This document shows positions 26,580 to 35,449 of a DNA stretch of 64,000 bases, piece by piece. Below the pieces are notes generated by a model. The model saw nothing but the letters and a program-made list of their open reading frames with translations, searched no databases and had not been told where the DNA came from. Origin of the DNA: an uncultured Porphyromonadaceae bacterium (GTDB lineage Bacteria; Bacteroidota; Bacteroidia; Bacteroidales; Barnesiellaceae_A). Made by a program: the position numbers and the translations under genes. The stretch spans positions 806,001-870,000 of the forward strand of contig UPZG01000001.1 in assembly GCA_900538705.1 (NCBI GenBank). The letters are read 5' to 3'. Position 1 is the first letter of the stretch; every line of letters starts with the position of its first letter.

Positions 26580-28898
26580 ATGAAATTAATTAAAGTATTC
26601 TTATTAGGACTTATTGGTATCATACTACCTATCAGTTTGTCCGCACAGACCGTAAGCGGAAAACTTATTGACGAGAACAGCCAGCCTTTGCCTTACGCCA
26701 ATGTGGTACTACTGTCCTTGCCGGATTCGGCATTTGTTAATGGAACTATCAGCGGTGAGGACGGCTCTTTTAAGCTGGAGGCCACATCGAGAAATCAGAT
26801 TCTGAAAATATCCACCATTGGATATAAAACGGTGTATAAACCAACTACTTCGGCCAATCTCGGTATTGTGCAGCTGGTATCGGATGCACAGATGCTTGGT
26901 GAGGTGGTGATAAAAGGCAATCTTCCTGTGACACGCATAAAGAACGATGCTTTGGAAACCAATGTGCAGGGCACAGTTCTCTCGAAAGCCGGAACAGCTG
27001 AAGATGTATTGGCGCATATACCCGGTTTGCAAAAAAAGACTGATGGATTTGAGGTGTTGGGTAAAGGTTCACCGCTTATTTACATCAATGGTAGAAAATT
27101 GCGTGATTTTGCTGAACTCGACCAACTGACATCGGAGGAAATTAAAAGCGTAGAAGTTGTTCGCAATCCCGGTGCCCGTTATGATGCAACTGTAGGGGCA
27201 GTTGTTCGTATCCGTACTGTCAAACGACAAGGAGATGGCTTTGGAATGAATCTGCGCAGTTCTTATGATCAGTCTCAAAATTCCGACTTTGTAGAGCAAG
27301 CCAATGTAAACTATCGGCATAACGGCCTTGATGTTTTCGCTATGGTCCGTTTTGATAAGACAACCGCCTTGCAAAACGATATTCTGGAGCAAACAGCCTT
27401 TACCGATACCCTATGGACACAAAAGAATTATCAGCACTCTAATACCGATTCTCGCAATATAGACGGGCGCATCGGATTCAATTATGACTTTAACGAGCAT
27501 CATTCCATAGGTGTACGCTATGATTTGAGCAACGTCCTGCACACAGATATGCATTCAGCCTTCGATAGCGAAATCTGGGCAGATGGATTACCTTATGATA
27601 TTTTGCACAGTACCACTGTAGCTAATACAAAATCACAACCGGAACATCAGCTTAATATTTACTATGCCGGACAAATAGGTAAAGGAGAACTTACCTGGGA
27701 TGCCGACTATTACCGTAAAGCCTATACACAGTATTCCCTTAATACGGAGAATAGCCAGGACCATGAAGACCGTACCGTCACTTCCGACAACAGAGTGGAT
27801 AATCAGCTAGCCGCTACCAAAGCTTCATACACGCATCCTTTGTGGGGAGGAAGTTTCTCGGTGGGAGGAGAATATACCTATACCAACCGGCATGATGATT
27901 ATGTAAATCAGGAAGGATATGTACCTACGACTTATACCCGCATTCGTGAGCAGAATCTTGCCGGCTATGTACAGTATAGCCGTCCCTTGCCGTTTGGCCA
28001 AGCGAATATTGGCGTTCGATATGAACATGTTGATTTTGACTATTTTGAAGATGGAAGATTTATTCCTGAACAAAGTCGCGTATACGATAATTTTTTCCCG
28101 AATGCTTCTCTGAATGCACAGTTGGGAAAAGTACAATTACAAGTCAGTTATGCAGCGAAAACGCAACGCCCTAATTACAGTCAATTAAGAAATAATATCA
28201 CTTATGCCAATCGGTTTACATGGCAAACGGGAAATCCACTTCTGAAACCAAGTATCACCCACGATGTAACCGCTGTTGGTGTCTGGCGGTTCTTGCAGGC
28301 AATGGTCAGCTACAAAATGGTTCAAGACTATATTCTTTATTGGGGAACACAGGTAGAAAATCAGTCGGCTACTACTTTGATTAACTATGTCAATCACGAC
28401 CGTTTACCGAGTCTGACAGTAATGCTGGCAGCTTCGCCTACTATTGGTATATGGAATCTTAATGTCAGCGCAATTATGATGAAGCAGTGGTTTTCGTTGG
28501 ATGCTGCCGGTCAAAAAAGGACTTATAACAATCCGCTCTTTATAGGTTCATTAAACAATACTTTTACTCTCCCTGCCGGATTCTTGTTGACAGCCGACTT
28601 CAGTTATCAAAGTTGTGGGCAGGTCCAGAATATCACTCTTAAACGTCCACAATATACACTCAATATAGGCTTGCGTAAATCCTTCTTGAACGATGCGCTC
28701 AGTATTGAAGCACGTGCCAATGATTTGTTGTTAGGTTGTAAGCAGGAAGCACTTCTTTATATGGAGAGTTCACAGATGAAAGATTTGTCTTGGAGTGATA
28801 CACGATCATTCAGCCTTACTGTCCGCTACAAGTTTAATGCAGCCAAAAGCAAGTATAAAGGTACAGGAGCAGGACAGGATGCGATAAACCGTATGTAA
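26580..28898 (+). CDS. TonB-dependent-receptor-like outer-membrane protein (carboxypeptidase-regulatory domain plus barrel)
   Basis: 772 residues from ATG 26580 with signal peptide 'MKLIKVFLLGLIGIILPISLSAQ'. Residues ~22-100 are a CarboxypepD-regulatory-like domain ('VSGKLIDENSQPLPYANVVLLSLPDS...GEDGSFKLEA', 'KISTIGYKTVY'), then a plug-like segment ('VLAHIPGLQKKTDGFEVLGKGSPLIYINGRKL', 'SEEIKSVEVVRNPGARYDATVGAVVRI' given by key segments), then a long barrel ending 'SFSLTVRYKF'. It belongs to the 'outer membrane beta-barrel family' common in Bacteroidetes, whose substrate is usually unknown. The DNA is AT-richer than its neighbours and sits behind a tRNA pair, which suggests acquisition. Confidence 0.82.
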   Translation: MKLIKVFLLGLIGIILPISLSAQTVSGKLIDENSQPLPYANVVLLSLPDSAFVNGTISGEDGSFKLEATSRNQILKISTIGYKTVYKPTTSANLGIVQLVSDAQMLGEVVIKGNLPVTRIKNDALETNVQGTVLSKAGTAEDVLAHIPGLQKKTDGFEVLGKGSPLIYINGRKLRDFAELDQLTSEEIKSVEVVRNPGARYDATVGAVVRIRTVKRQGDGFGMNLRSSYDQSQNSDFVEQANVNYRHNGLDVFAMVRFDKTTALQNDILEQTAFTDTLWTQKNYQHSNTDSRNIDGRIGFNYDFNEHHSIGVRYDLSNVLHTDMHSAFDSEIWADGLPYDILHSTTVANTKSQPEHQLNIYYAGQIGKGELTWDADYYRKAYTQYSLNTENSQDHEDRTVTSDNRVDNQLAATKASYTHPLWGGSFSVGGEYTYTNRHDDYVNQEGYVPTTYTRIREQNLAGYVQYSRPLPFGQANIGVRYEHVDFDYFEDGRFIPEQSRVYDNFFPNASLNAQLGKVQLQVSYAAKTQRPNYSQLRNNITYANRFTWQTGNPLLKPSITHDVTAVGVWRFLQAMVSYKMVQDYILYWGTQVENQSATTLINYVNHDRLPSLTVMLAASPTIGIWNLNVSAIMMKQWFSLDAAGQKRTYNNPLFIGSLNNTFTLPAGFLLTADFSYQSCGQVQNITLKRPQYTLNIGLRKSFLNDALSIEARANDLLLGCKQEALLYMESSQMKDLSWSDTRSFSLTVRYKFNAAKSKYKGTGAGQDAINRM

Positions 28899-28901
28899 TT
28901 T

Positions 28902-29252
28902 ATGACAACATCAATTTCTTATATAAATCTCTCATGGGCAGTTGTAGGCATCATCGATAAGGATGGCCACAACTGCCTTCAATCCATGAAGCGTTCGGAC
29001 GAACCGATAGAAGTTACCATTGAAAGGTACGTCATCGGTTATCTGGTCTTCTGGCATATTGCCTATATTGATAAAGAAAAGATGAACAGATGTGACGATG
29101 AGAAGGTAATCGAACTTGGACGGAAGAAAATGGAGGAATACGTCACCTCACATCCACCTGTAGCTACTTTGCCGAAGTTCTACATCGTCTTCCTAAATCA
29201 GCCTCATATTGGCTGCGATACCCACGGCCTCAGTGATGTTTTCTGCGTGTAG
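28902..29252 (+). CDS. Hypothetical protein (convergently overlaps the LuxR gene)
   Basis: 116 residues starting 4 bp after the receptor gene. It reads like a real soluble protein ('SYINLSWAVVGIIDKDGHN', 'IEVTIERYVIGYLVFWHIAYIDKEKM', 'KKMEEYVTSHPPVATLPKFYIVFLN'), but its last 60 bp overlap the 3' end of the opposite-strand LuxR gene. I recognise no domain. Co-translation with the receptor is plausible. Confidence 0.45.
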   Translation: MTTSISYINLSWAVVGIIDKDGHNCLQSMKRSDEPIEVTIERYVIGYLVFWHIAYIDKEKMNRCDDEKVIELGRKKMEEYVTSHPPVATLPKFYIVFLNQPHIGCDTHGLSDVFCV

Positions 29253-29951
29253 TTTCTCGAAGAGTTTTTTCTTGTGAAACTTGACGGTATTGGCATCAAT
29301 AAAGAGAGTTTCTCCAATCTCCGTGTTCGACAGTCCTTTGACGGAGAGCTGGAGAATCTCTTTTTCACGGTCTGAAAGAATCAGTTCCGATCGTTTTCTC
29401 CATCGTCTTCCCTCGAACGAGTAGAAATACCTGTCAGTACATGTATGGTCTGAAATAATTACATCTCCGATAGTTTTCTCCGGTGACAGTGAAACTGTAC
29501 ATAAAGCCAGCCATATATCACCCTTGTCACTCAGCAAGACAGGTGTCAGTTTGTGGTGGATAAGGTGCGAGTGCTTCTCTGAAGTGCGGATATGAAAGTT
29601 ATACTCGATAGACAAGTCAAGTCTTTTTTCTACCGGCTGGTCATAGTAAAACCGGAATCCGGCTTCGTTGATTTCCATCAAACGGTTTATCTCGTCAGAC
29701 GGAACAACTTCGAAATAGAAGGCATACCCTTTTTGTTGCACTTCTTCCGGAGAGCGGCCGCAAAGAAACAGCGGATTGGAGGATACATAAAAAAAGTTCT
29801 TGCGGTTATAGTCGATGATATATAGGCTATGGTTTGTGTTACGAGCTAAGGCTTTGGCCATGGCAGTACAAATCTCAGTCTTGTTATAATCACAATCTGG
29901 GATTTCCATTTCAGAGTTGACAGGGCGGAAAAAACGGTTTATATCATTCAT
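29193..29951 (-). CDS. LuxR-family regulator with PAS-like sensor domain
   Basis: 252 residues. The N-terminal ~150 residues look like a PAS fold ('SLYIIDYNRKNFFYVSSNPLFLCGRSPEEVQQKG', 'FYFEVVPSDEINRLMEINEAG', 'EYNFHIRTSEKH...HKLTPVLLSDKGDIWLALCTVSLS', key pieces only). The C-terminal LuxR helix-turn-helix is 'LSDREKEILQLSVKGLSNTEIGETLFIDANTVKFHKKKLFEKL', here identified by LSDREKEIL, GLSNTEIG and TVKFHKKKL. No phosphoreceiver domain, so the PAS part is the likely sensor. It converges on the receptor gene and may control it. A -7 element (minus strand TAATTTTG) is at 29976-29983. Confidence 0.88.
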   Translation of the reverse strand: MNDINRFFRPVNSEMEIPDCDYNKTEICTAMAKALARNTNHSLYIIDYNRKNFFYVSSNPLFLCGRSPEEVQQKGYAFYFEVVPSDEINRLMEINEAGFRFYYDQPVEKRLDLSIEYNFHIRTSEKHSHLIHHKLTPVLLSDKGDIWLALCTVSLSPEKTIGDVIISDHTCTDRYFYSFEGRRWRKRSELILSDREKEILQLSVKGLSNTEIGETLFIDANTVKFHKKKLFEKLHAENITEAVGIAANMRLI

Positions 29952-30176
29952 CTTCTTACTATTATCGTATATTGTGCAAAATTAAATAATTTAATTCATT
30001 TGGCTTTGATTGTTATTATTTTGTCGTTTGTATAACTCATAGCAACTTTCTCATAGTTCTTCTATCTGCCCCATATTCTCAGTGTTTATTTTAAACTGCT
30101 TCGGTCGGGGCGTGAGGTGTATGTTGTGTTGCCGATAATTTGCATGAAAGAATTTTATGAAAAATGCGGGAGAAAG

Positions 30177-30208
30177 TTTGGAGAATACGAAAAAAGCAAT
30201 TACCTTTG
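30177..30208 (+). promoter_or_regulatory. Promoter of tRNA-His
   Basis: TTTG (30177-30180), 20 bp, TACCTTTG (30201-30208), 16 bp before the tRNA. Confidence 0.85.
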
Positions 30209-30223
30209 CATCGCTTTTGAAAT

Positions 30224-30297
30224 GGTGGATGTAGCTCAGTGGTTAGAGCACCGGATTGTGGTTCCGGGTGTCGTGGGTTCGACTCCCATCTTCCACC
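30224..30297 (+). tRNA. tRNA-His (anticodon GTG)
   Basis: Encoded G-1 pairs with discriminator C73, the identity element of tRNA-His. Acceptor arms GTGGATG / CTTCCAC contain one T-T mismatch, D-loop 'AGCTCAGTGGTTAGAGC', anticodon loop TTGTGGT with GTG, T-arm 'GTGGGTTCGACTCCCAT'. Confidence 0.93.
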
Positions 30298-30308
30298 CCT
30301 CAGTTAGT

Positions 30309-30339
30309 AAAGGCATTGCCTATGGGCAATGCCTTTTTT
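30309..30339 (+). terminator. Intrinsic terminator of tRNA-His
   Basis: AAAGGCATTGCC, TAT loop, GGGCAATGCCTTT with a T run. Between here and the rnpB promoter (30340-30632) I see no gene I can support. Confidence 0.9.
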
Positions 30340-30632
30340 GTTGTATCTGACAAAATGGAACCTGTGCGTGGGGCACACCAATATGAGAATTGTCGTCTAG
30401 AAGATTTTTCAACTATTTTCATCCTGAATTTTATCGACTAGGCCCAATATGTGAATTGTGAGATTTTTTTGTACCGACCTGCAACATGTGCATTGTGGTG
30501 TATGGCGTGTACCGGTTTTCGTCGTTGAGATGGATACAGAATGGTATGGCGATGAGGTTTTAAGGTGGCTGAAGCGGAGGTACGTAGGGAGTCCCTTTTA
30601 TGTTGTACTCAATGATTTTTGCCGGCGAGATA

Positions 30633-30664
30633 TTTGGCGTTATCTTATACTTATGCTACCTTTG
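30633..30664 (+). promoter_or_regulatory. Promoter of rnpB
   Basis: TTTG (30633-30636), 20 bp, TACCTTTG (30657-30664). Predicted start near 30668 agrees with the RNA 5' end. Confidence 0.85.
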
Positions 30665-30669
30665 CAAGT

Positions 30670-31020
30670 ACAGTAAGCCGGTCTGTCGCGCACGCTGGTC
30701 GTGTGAGGAAAGTCCGGGCAACACAGGGCACCATACTTCTTAACGAGAAGCTGTCCGTGAGGGTAGAGTAGCGTAACAGAAAATAACCGCCGCCGCTGCA
30801 GAGCGGCGGTAAGGGTGAAAAGGTGGGGTAAGAGCCCACGGGTGGGGGTGGTGACACGTTCCGCCGTACGTCTTATGGGTTGTAAGGTTATGTATATCGG
30901 CGTTTGAGGGCTGCCCGTCCGAGCCGAGGGGTAAACCGCAAAGAGCTGCATGGTGACATGCAGCCAAGATAAATGGCAGACACTGCGTGAAATATCGCGG
31001 CACAGAACCCGGCTTATAGG
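30670..31020 (+). ncRNA. rnpB: RNase P RNA (bacterial type A)
   Basis: Conserved blocks in order: P1 5' arm TAAGCCGG with 'TCTGTCGCG', the CR-I segment 'GAGGAAAGTCCGGGCA' followed by 'ACACAGGGCACC', then 'GTGAGGGTAGAGTAGCGTAACAGAAA', 'GGGTGAAAAGGTGGGGTAAGAGCCCAC', the 'GGTAAACCGC' element, and 'AGATAAATGGCAGAC...CACAGAACCCGGCTTA', which closes P1. Key elements only are given. It is about 350 nt, normal for Bacteroidota, and is the catalytic RNA that matures tRNA 5' ends. Confidence 0.96.
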
Positions 31021-31079
31021 CTTGCTGTTTTATAAGAAAAGAACTACCGCGCTGCGGTAATAGATATATAGTGCGGCGT

Positions 31080-32420
31080 ATGCCATCGTTATGGAATAGA
31101 ATGTCTGATACCCTGCATCGTGCATGGCTCTTTGTGAGCGAGGATGTGTGGAAAAGCAAAAGCGACAGCGTGTGGGTGCACATCGTAAAGACGCTCAACC
31201 TTTCGGTGCGCTGTTTTCTCGACGAACGTTTACAGCAGAAGGCTGCTGCGCTTACCTATCAAACGTTACTGGCTATTGTACCAGCTTTGGCTTTGCTCTT
31301 TGCCATAGGAAAGGGATTTGGTTTCCAATCAATTATTTACAGTCAGCTCTTCGATGCTTTTCCCGCTCAGCGCGAGGCTTTGTCGCATGCTTATACTTTT
31401 GTAGAGGCATACATGACACATATGAAAGATGGTGTGTTTGTGGGTGTTGGTATCATCTTGCTGTTGTGGACGATGATAAGTCTGCTGGGTACAATAGAGA
31501 AGACTTTTAATGACTTGTGGAATGTGCCCAATCGCAAGTTGTCGCGGCAGGTGACCGACTATATGGCCATGTTTATACTTTTGCCGGTGTTGCTCGTTGC
31601 GGCTAACGGTATGTCTATCTTTGTCGCTGCTATACTCGAGGAGATGCCGTTGGTATCGCCATGGTTGCATCATATCATGCAGGCATCGTCGTATGTGCTT
31701 TCGTGGCTCTTCTTTATGGCGTTATATATCTTCTTGCCCAATACGAAGGTGCAGTTTAAGCATGCGGCGGTTTCGGCCGTGATATGTGGTACGGCGTTTA
31801 ACCTTTTTCAGGCATTATATATTGCCGGGCAGATATGGGTGTCGCGCTATAATGCCATATATGGTAGTTTTGCATTCCTGCCATTGCTCATGTTGTGGGT
31901 GCAACTGTCGTGGTTGATATGTCTTTTTGGTGTAGTGCTGTCGTACTCGTCGCAAAATGTGTTTAATTTTGAGTTTGAGAAAGAGATAAAGAATATATCG
32001 CGTCGCTACTATGAGTATGTAGTGCTTATCATTATGACCATTATAGAGAGTCGCCGGCGCGAGGGGCTACCGCCGCTTACCAAGTTTCGACTTTCGCAAC
32101 AGTACGACTTGCCTATACAACTGGTGGCGCGTGCCATAGATGAGCTTGTAGATACCGGCCTGCTGTTGCCTACGCCTACTAACGATGACTATGCCTACAT
32201 TGCTACTGTCGATAGTGCCGAACTTACTGTAGGTACCCTTTTGCGGCGGCTCAACGAGCACGGTTGCTCGGGTTTTGTGTCGTCTATTAGCGACAAAGTG
32301 ATAGACCATAGTCTTTTTGACGAAATGGATGCTTTATATTATCGTCAGGCCGATAAGGTACTTGTTGCCGACATGCCATTGCCTGCGCTTATTGCCGAAA
32401 AACACATTACTAACCATTAA
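31080..32420 (+). CDS. YihY/BrkB-family integral membrane protein
   Basis: 446 residues from ATG 31080; a GTG at 31071 is also in frame. After a cytoplasmic N-terminus the family signature 'LQQKAAALTYQTLLAIVPALALLFAIG' begins a roughly six-helix membrane domain ('VGVGIILLLWTMISLLGTIEKTFNDLWNV', 'MAMFILLPVLLVAANGMSIFV', 'YVLSWLFFMALYIFLPN', 'LLMLWVQLSWLICLFGVVLSY' pieces). The last ~110 residues are soluble and look like a winged helix ('LTKFRLSQQYDLPIQLVARAIDELVDTGLLLP'). Function of the family is not established. Formerly and wrongly called RNase BN. Followed 12 bp later by ridA. Confidence 0.88.
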   Translation: MPSLWNRMSDTLHRAWLFVSEDVWKSKSDSVWVHIVKTLNLSVRCFLDERLQQKAAALTYQTLLAIVPALALLFAIGKGFGFQSIIYSQLFDAFPAQREALSHAYTFVEAYMTHMKDGVFVGVGIILLLWTMISLLGTIEKTFNDLWNVPNRKLSRQVTDYMAMFILLPVLLVAANGMSIFVAAILEEMPLVSPWLHHIMQASSYVLSWLFFMALYIFLPNTKVQFKHAAVSAVICGTAFNLFQALYIAGQIWVSRYNAIYGSFAFLPLLMLWVQLSWLICLFGVVLSYSSQNVFNFEFEKEIKNISRRYYEYVVLIIMTIIESRRREGLPPLTKFRLSQQYDLPIQLVARAIDELVDTGLLLPTPTNDDYAYIATVDSAELTVGTLLRRLNEHGCSGFVSSISDKVIDHSLFDEMDALYYRQADKVLVADMPLPALIAEKHITNH

Positions 32421-32432
32421 ATATTAACGACT

Positions 32433-32813
32433 ATGAAAAAAGTAATTGCTACAACCAATGCTCCGGCTGCCATAGGTCCTTACAGCCAGGCTATCGAAAC
32501 AGGAAACATACTCTTCATCTCGGGTCAAATTCCCGTTATACCTGCTACGGGTGAAATACCTGAGGGTATTGTCGCTCAAACGGCTCAATCGTTTGCCAAT
32601 ATCAAGGCTATTCTTGCCGAAGCCGGCTATACAATGGATAATGTTGTGAAAACAACGGTTCTCCTTGCCGATATTGCTCATTTTGGCCCTATGAACGAGG
32701 TGTATGCGCAACAATTCGAGGGCTGCAAGGCTTTCCCGGCTCGTGCTGCCTTTGCCGTGCGCGACCTGCCCAAGGGTGTATTGGTAGAAATAGAGGTTAT
32801 TGCTGCCAAGTAA
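32433..32813 (+). CDS. ridA: RidA (YjgF/YER057c) enamine/imine deaminase
   Basis: 126 residues. '[28 protein letters not shown]', '[34 protein letters not shown]' and '[24 protein letters not shown]' are standard (key residues: Gly and Arg of the 'PARAAF' site and the final Glu). Hydrolyses reactive 2-aminoacrylate formed by PLP enzymes. Confidence 0.95.
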   Translation: MKKVIATTNAPAAIGPYSQAIETGNILFISGQIPVIPATGEIPEGIVAQTAQSFANIKAILAEAGYTMDNVVKTTVLLADIAHFGPMNEVYAQQFEGCKAFPARAAFAVRDLPKGVLVEIEVIAAK

Positions 32814-32837
32814 GCAGGTATTGACCCTTCAAAGAGA

Positions 32838-32884
32838 GGGCGATGTGCCTCCTTAAATAGGTGGCACATCGCCCTGAGTTTTTT
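32838..32884 (+). terminator. Intrinsic terminator after ridA
   Basis: GGGCGATGTGCC, 13-base loop, GGCACATCGCCC, then GAGTTTTTT. It marks the left border of the five-gene minus-strand cassette. Confidence 0.88.
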
Positions 32885-32948
32885 ACAGCTTATTGGAGAG
32901 GGGAGAGGGTTACGGCATTCGTTGGCCGGTGACAGTGTATAGCGGGAT

Positions 32949-33617
32949 TTACGTATCTGTCGATGAATTTCTTTTATGTTTTGTAGTTCTAGCCTTTTTT
33001 TCTTCTTTTTGACGTTGCCTTTTATCCTCTACTTCTTCTTTAGTCATTGGTCTAATTGACGGATCATACTCTGGATACCTATCCTCTATGTACAGTTTTA
33101 CAAGTCCCGCATGGGAAAGCGGCTGAGAAATATCTCTTACATCAGTATTGGTATTATAATCCAAGAAAACTAAATCATGATCAATTGACCTCTCTTTGAT
33201 ACGCTTTAAAATGTGTTGGACACGAGGCACATTATCAAGTACATATTTATAAGTAGGCAAATAGATTAACATTCTTGCGTCGAAGTAGTTCAAAAGTTCA
33301 TTTCCAAATGCGCCTTTTAAGTGACCCTTAGGAGCCCCATATTTTCGTACTGTCCGTTTTAGATTCTGCATTGTGTCGTTACGGAAAGTATTAAAATCCA
33401 CGCCATAAGTCTCAAACACCTTCAATCCTTGCCAAACAGCCTCTACACAGGTTGCCGTTAATCCTTCCGTAAATGGAATTGGGATATTTCCATGCGGATA
33501 AAATGGGCTAAGGACTTTAGCATATTCAGATTTAGAAGTCAAATCGAGAATATCAGCATTAGGAAATTCTTTCTTGATGCTTTCATCCTTTCTTTTTTTA
33601 TTAACGACATATATCAT
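32949..33617 (-). CDS. NADAR-like protein, candidate antitoxin partner of the DarT-like gene
   Basis: 222 residues. Residues 37-49 'SPFYPHGNIPIPF' followed by 'CVEAVWQGLKVFE' (Glu59, Lys66) match the layout of NADAR/YbiA proteins, in which 'SNFYPxPI...xSVEHAFQAxKF' forms the active site. 'NLKRTVRKYGAPKGHLKG' and 'ARMLIYLPTYKYVL' align with later NADAR blocks, and 'DISQPLSHAGLVKLYIE' is a conserved tail; the last ~30 residues are a charged Lys/Arg/Glu segment. Some NADAR proteins remove ADP-ribose from guanine and neutralise DarT toxins. It starts 2 bp after the DarT stop, in the toxin-antitoxin order. The NADAR link is my motif reading and needs a profile search. Confidence 0.65.
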   Translation of the reverse strand: MIYVVNKKRKDESIKKEFPNADILDLTSKSEYAKVLSPFYPHGNIPIPFTEGLTATCVEAVWQGLKVFETYGVDFNTFRNDTMQNLKRTVRKYGAPKGHLKGAFGNELLNYFDARMLIYLPTYKYVLDNVPRVQHILKRIKERSIDHDLVFLDYNTNTDVRDISQPLSHAGLVKLYIEDRYPEYDPSIRPMTKEEVEDKRQRQKEEKKARTTKHKRNSSTDT

Positions 33618-33619
33618 AA

Positions 33620-35449
33620 TTAACGAATTATTGGATTGTCAATATTGAGGATGTATTCTAACGGAATACAGGTTTTCACCATTACTTCAGCTTGATGAGG
33701 ACCGAACATTGCAGAACTTTTGTTCAAATAATGCTGTTTAACAGCATTGAAATCTATCGAATTAAAAGTCTCGATATCATCTCCATGGCGATGATTATGA
33801 GCAGTAGCATTAATGTCTGAGAACAATGTATCTTTGGCCCATGCAACATCAACTTTAATCTTAAGAAGCACCAGATTGTAGCCCGCGCATTTCAATCGCC
33901 ACATCATTGGATGATCGTCGCAAAAACTTAACCTCACATAATCCTCCAATCCAAATTTCTGATCATTTGCTTTCGAATCAAGATTTCCTCCCTGTTTTGG
34001 GATTGATATATCGTGTTCTTCCAAATACTTCCAAGAATACAATCCACCATTTTTTATAATTGATTCAAGGTTTGCTCTATCGGTAAAGTGATACAAGCAA
34101 GTAATGTTGTTTTGTGCTAGAGTTTGCTTGATATGAGAGGCGAACGATTTTTTGATCGATAGTGCATTGACAAAAGCATTACCAGCTTGCGATGACCTTG
34201 AAATGAGTGACTGTACCCACTCCTCATGCCATCGTTTATATTCTGATATTCTCTTTTCCTTGAAGCGAAGCGCTTCTGAAACCGAATAACACAGTTTATC
34301 TTTAATAAACCATATACACTCAGCAAGTTCTGATTCGCCCAGGACAAAATAGGATTCCCGATATAATTTTAAAAGCTGATTAGCAAGATCTTCACTTCTA
34401 ATGTTTCCTCTTTCGATAAGTTCACCGAAAGTCGCATCTTCAATATCCACATAGCCACCAGTATCATTCGGAATCAAAGAGCCATAACGATACATCTTCA
34501 TCGCATCTTTGAAGCATTCCTCAAATATGATTGATAAACCATATCGGTCAGCAATACTTGATGCCGTTGCCTTATCTGCGATGTATTGAATGTCTGGGTT
34601 AATGCCAATACCAAATATCACACTGAATTCTGTGCGATAATCATATACTAAATTAGCTCTGATCGACAAAAAATTCAATTTATTAATCAGGCCTGCCGGA
34701 ATATGCTCACCATCCCACTTACCATGTGACGCAATGTCTTCGTCACACATATATATTGCCCTTGAAATATACAGATATGCTAGTTGCAATAATCGGTATT
34801 TCGAGTCAGGAATAATATAATCCAATGCATCCATCCCTGCTCGTCCGAGAAGGTACTGCATCATATGTATTCCTTCAGCGCAACTGTATAGCGCCGTAGG
34901 ATTATCCCAATAGATATTTGGATAATTGAAGACATACGAGAGAACCTTTTGCAAAAAAGGAAGCCCTATGTCATACTGTTTTGCATTAATGAAAGCAGAT
35001 GCAATCTCCATATTAACATATGGATGATAGTGCGAAATATATTTTTCAACTAACGGAGAGAAGTCAACCTTTTGATATGCAATCTTTTCGGTTATTGTCC
35101 GATAATGCTGTACATCTGCTTTCTTAAAAAGATACTCTGGTTTTTTGTCACCGTATGCCTCATTATGGAATGTACAAATAATTGACGCATCGTCAATGCA
35201 TTTGGTTTTATTAATCGAATGAATTCCGAGATGGGATTGTTCAACAAATTCTGAAAACTTTTCCTTGGCTATCTGGATAGATATTCTTAAATCATCGGAG
35301 TAATAATACTGCTGACTTGCAAACTGCGCATATTCGTTCAGAAGAATATCCAGACGTTGTATGTCCGGATGTTCCTCAATAAAGTCATCCATCTCCGGAA
35401 AAGATAAAATAAAATCCGCGAGTCTTTGATATTCTTCTTTATCTAACAT
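33620..35449 (-). CDS. Large protein with C-terminal DarT-like DNA ADP-ribosyltransferase domain
   Basis: 609 residues. Residues 448-609 form a DarT (DUF4433) domain: 'CLYHFTDRANLESIIKNGGL' (NAD-binding start), 'LEDYVRLSFCDDHPMMWRL' (Arg506 and the PM motif), 'DTLFSDINATAHNHRHGDD', and 'PHQAEVMVKTCIPLEYI', whose Glu588 matches the catalytic Glu of DarT. Residues 1-440 are largely helical with TPR-like stretches ('YVNMEIASAFINAKQYDIGLPFLQKVL', 'QLAYLYISRAIYM') and match nothing I know; classical DarT has only ~200 residues. Its ATG overlaps the previous stop (TAATG). DarT modifies single-stranded DNA bases and is toxic without its antitoxin. The domain call is firm; substrate and role are inferred. 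Confidence 0.82.
   Translation of the reverse strand: MLDKEEYQRLADFILSFPEMDDFIEEHPDIQRLDILLNEYAQFASQQYYYSDDLRISIQIAKEKFSEFVEQSHLGIHSINKTKCIDDASIICTFHNEAYGDKKPEYLFKKADVQHYRTITEKIAYQKVDFSPLVEKYISHYHPYVNMEIASAFINAKQYDIGLPFLQKVLSYVFNYPNIYWDNPTALYSCAEGIHMMQYLLGRAGMDALDYIIPDSKYRLLQLAYLYISRAIYMCDEDIASHGKWDGEHIPAGLINKLNFLSIRANLVYDYRTEFSVIFGIGINPDIQYIADKATASSIADRYGLSIIFEECFKDAMKMYRYGSLIPNDTGGYVDIEDATFGELIERGNIRSEDLANQLLKLYRESYFVLGESELAECIWFIKDKLCYSVSEALRFKEKRISEYKRWHEEWVQSLISRSSQAGNAFVNALSIKKSFASHIKQTLAQNNITCLYHFTDRANLESIIKNGGLYSWKYLEEHDISIPKQGGNLDSKANDQKFGLEDYVRLSFCDDHPMMWRLKCAGYNLVLLKIKVDVAWAKDTLFSDINATAHNHRHGDDIETFNSIDFNAVKQHYLNKSSAMFGPHQAEVMVKTCIPLEYILNIDNPIIR

Noticed and set aside
30117..30350. 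Open frame across tRNA-His
   Set aside because: It reads through the tRNA; no protein-like composition upstream.
30458..30676. Plus-strand 72-codon open frame before rnpB
   Set aside because: Runs into the rnpB promoter and RNA and lacks any recognisable feature.
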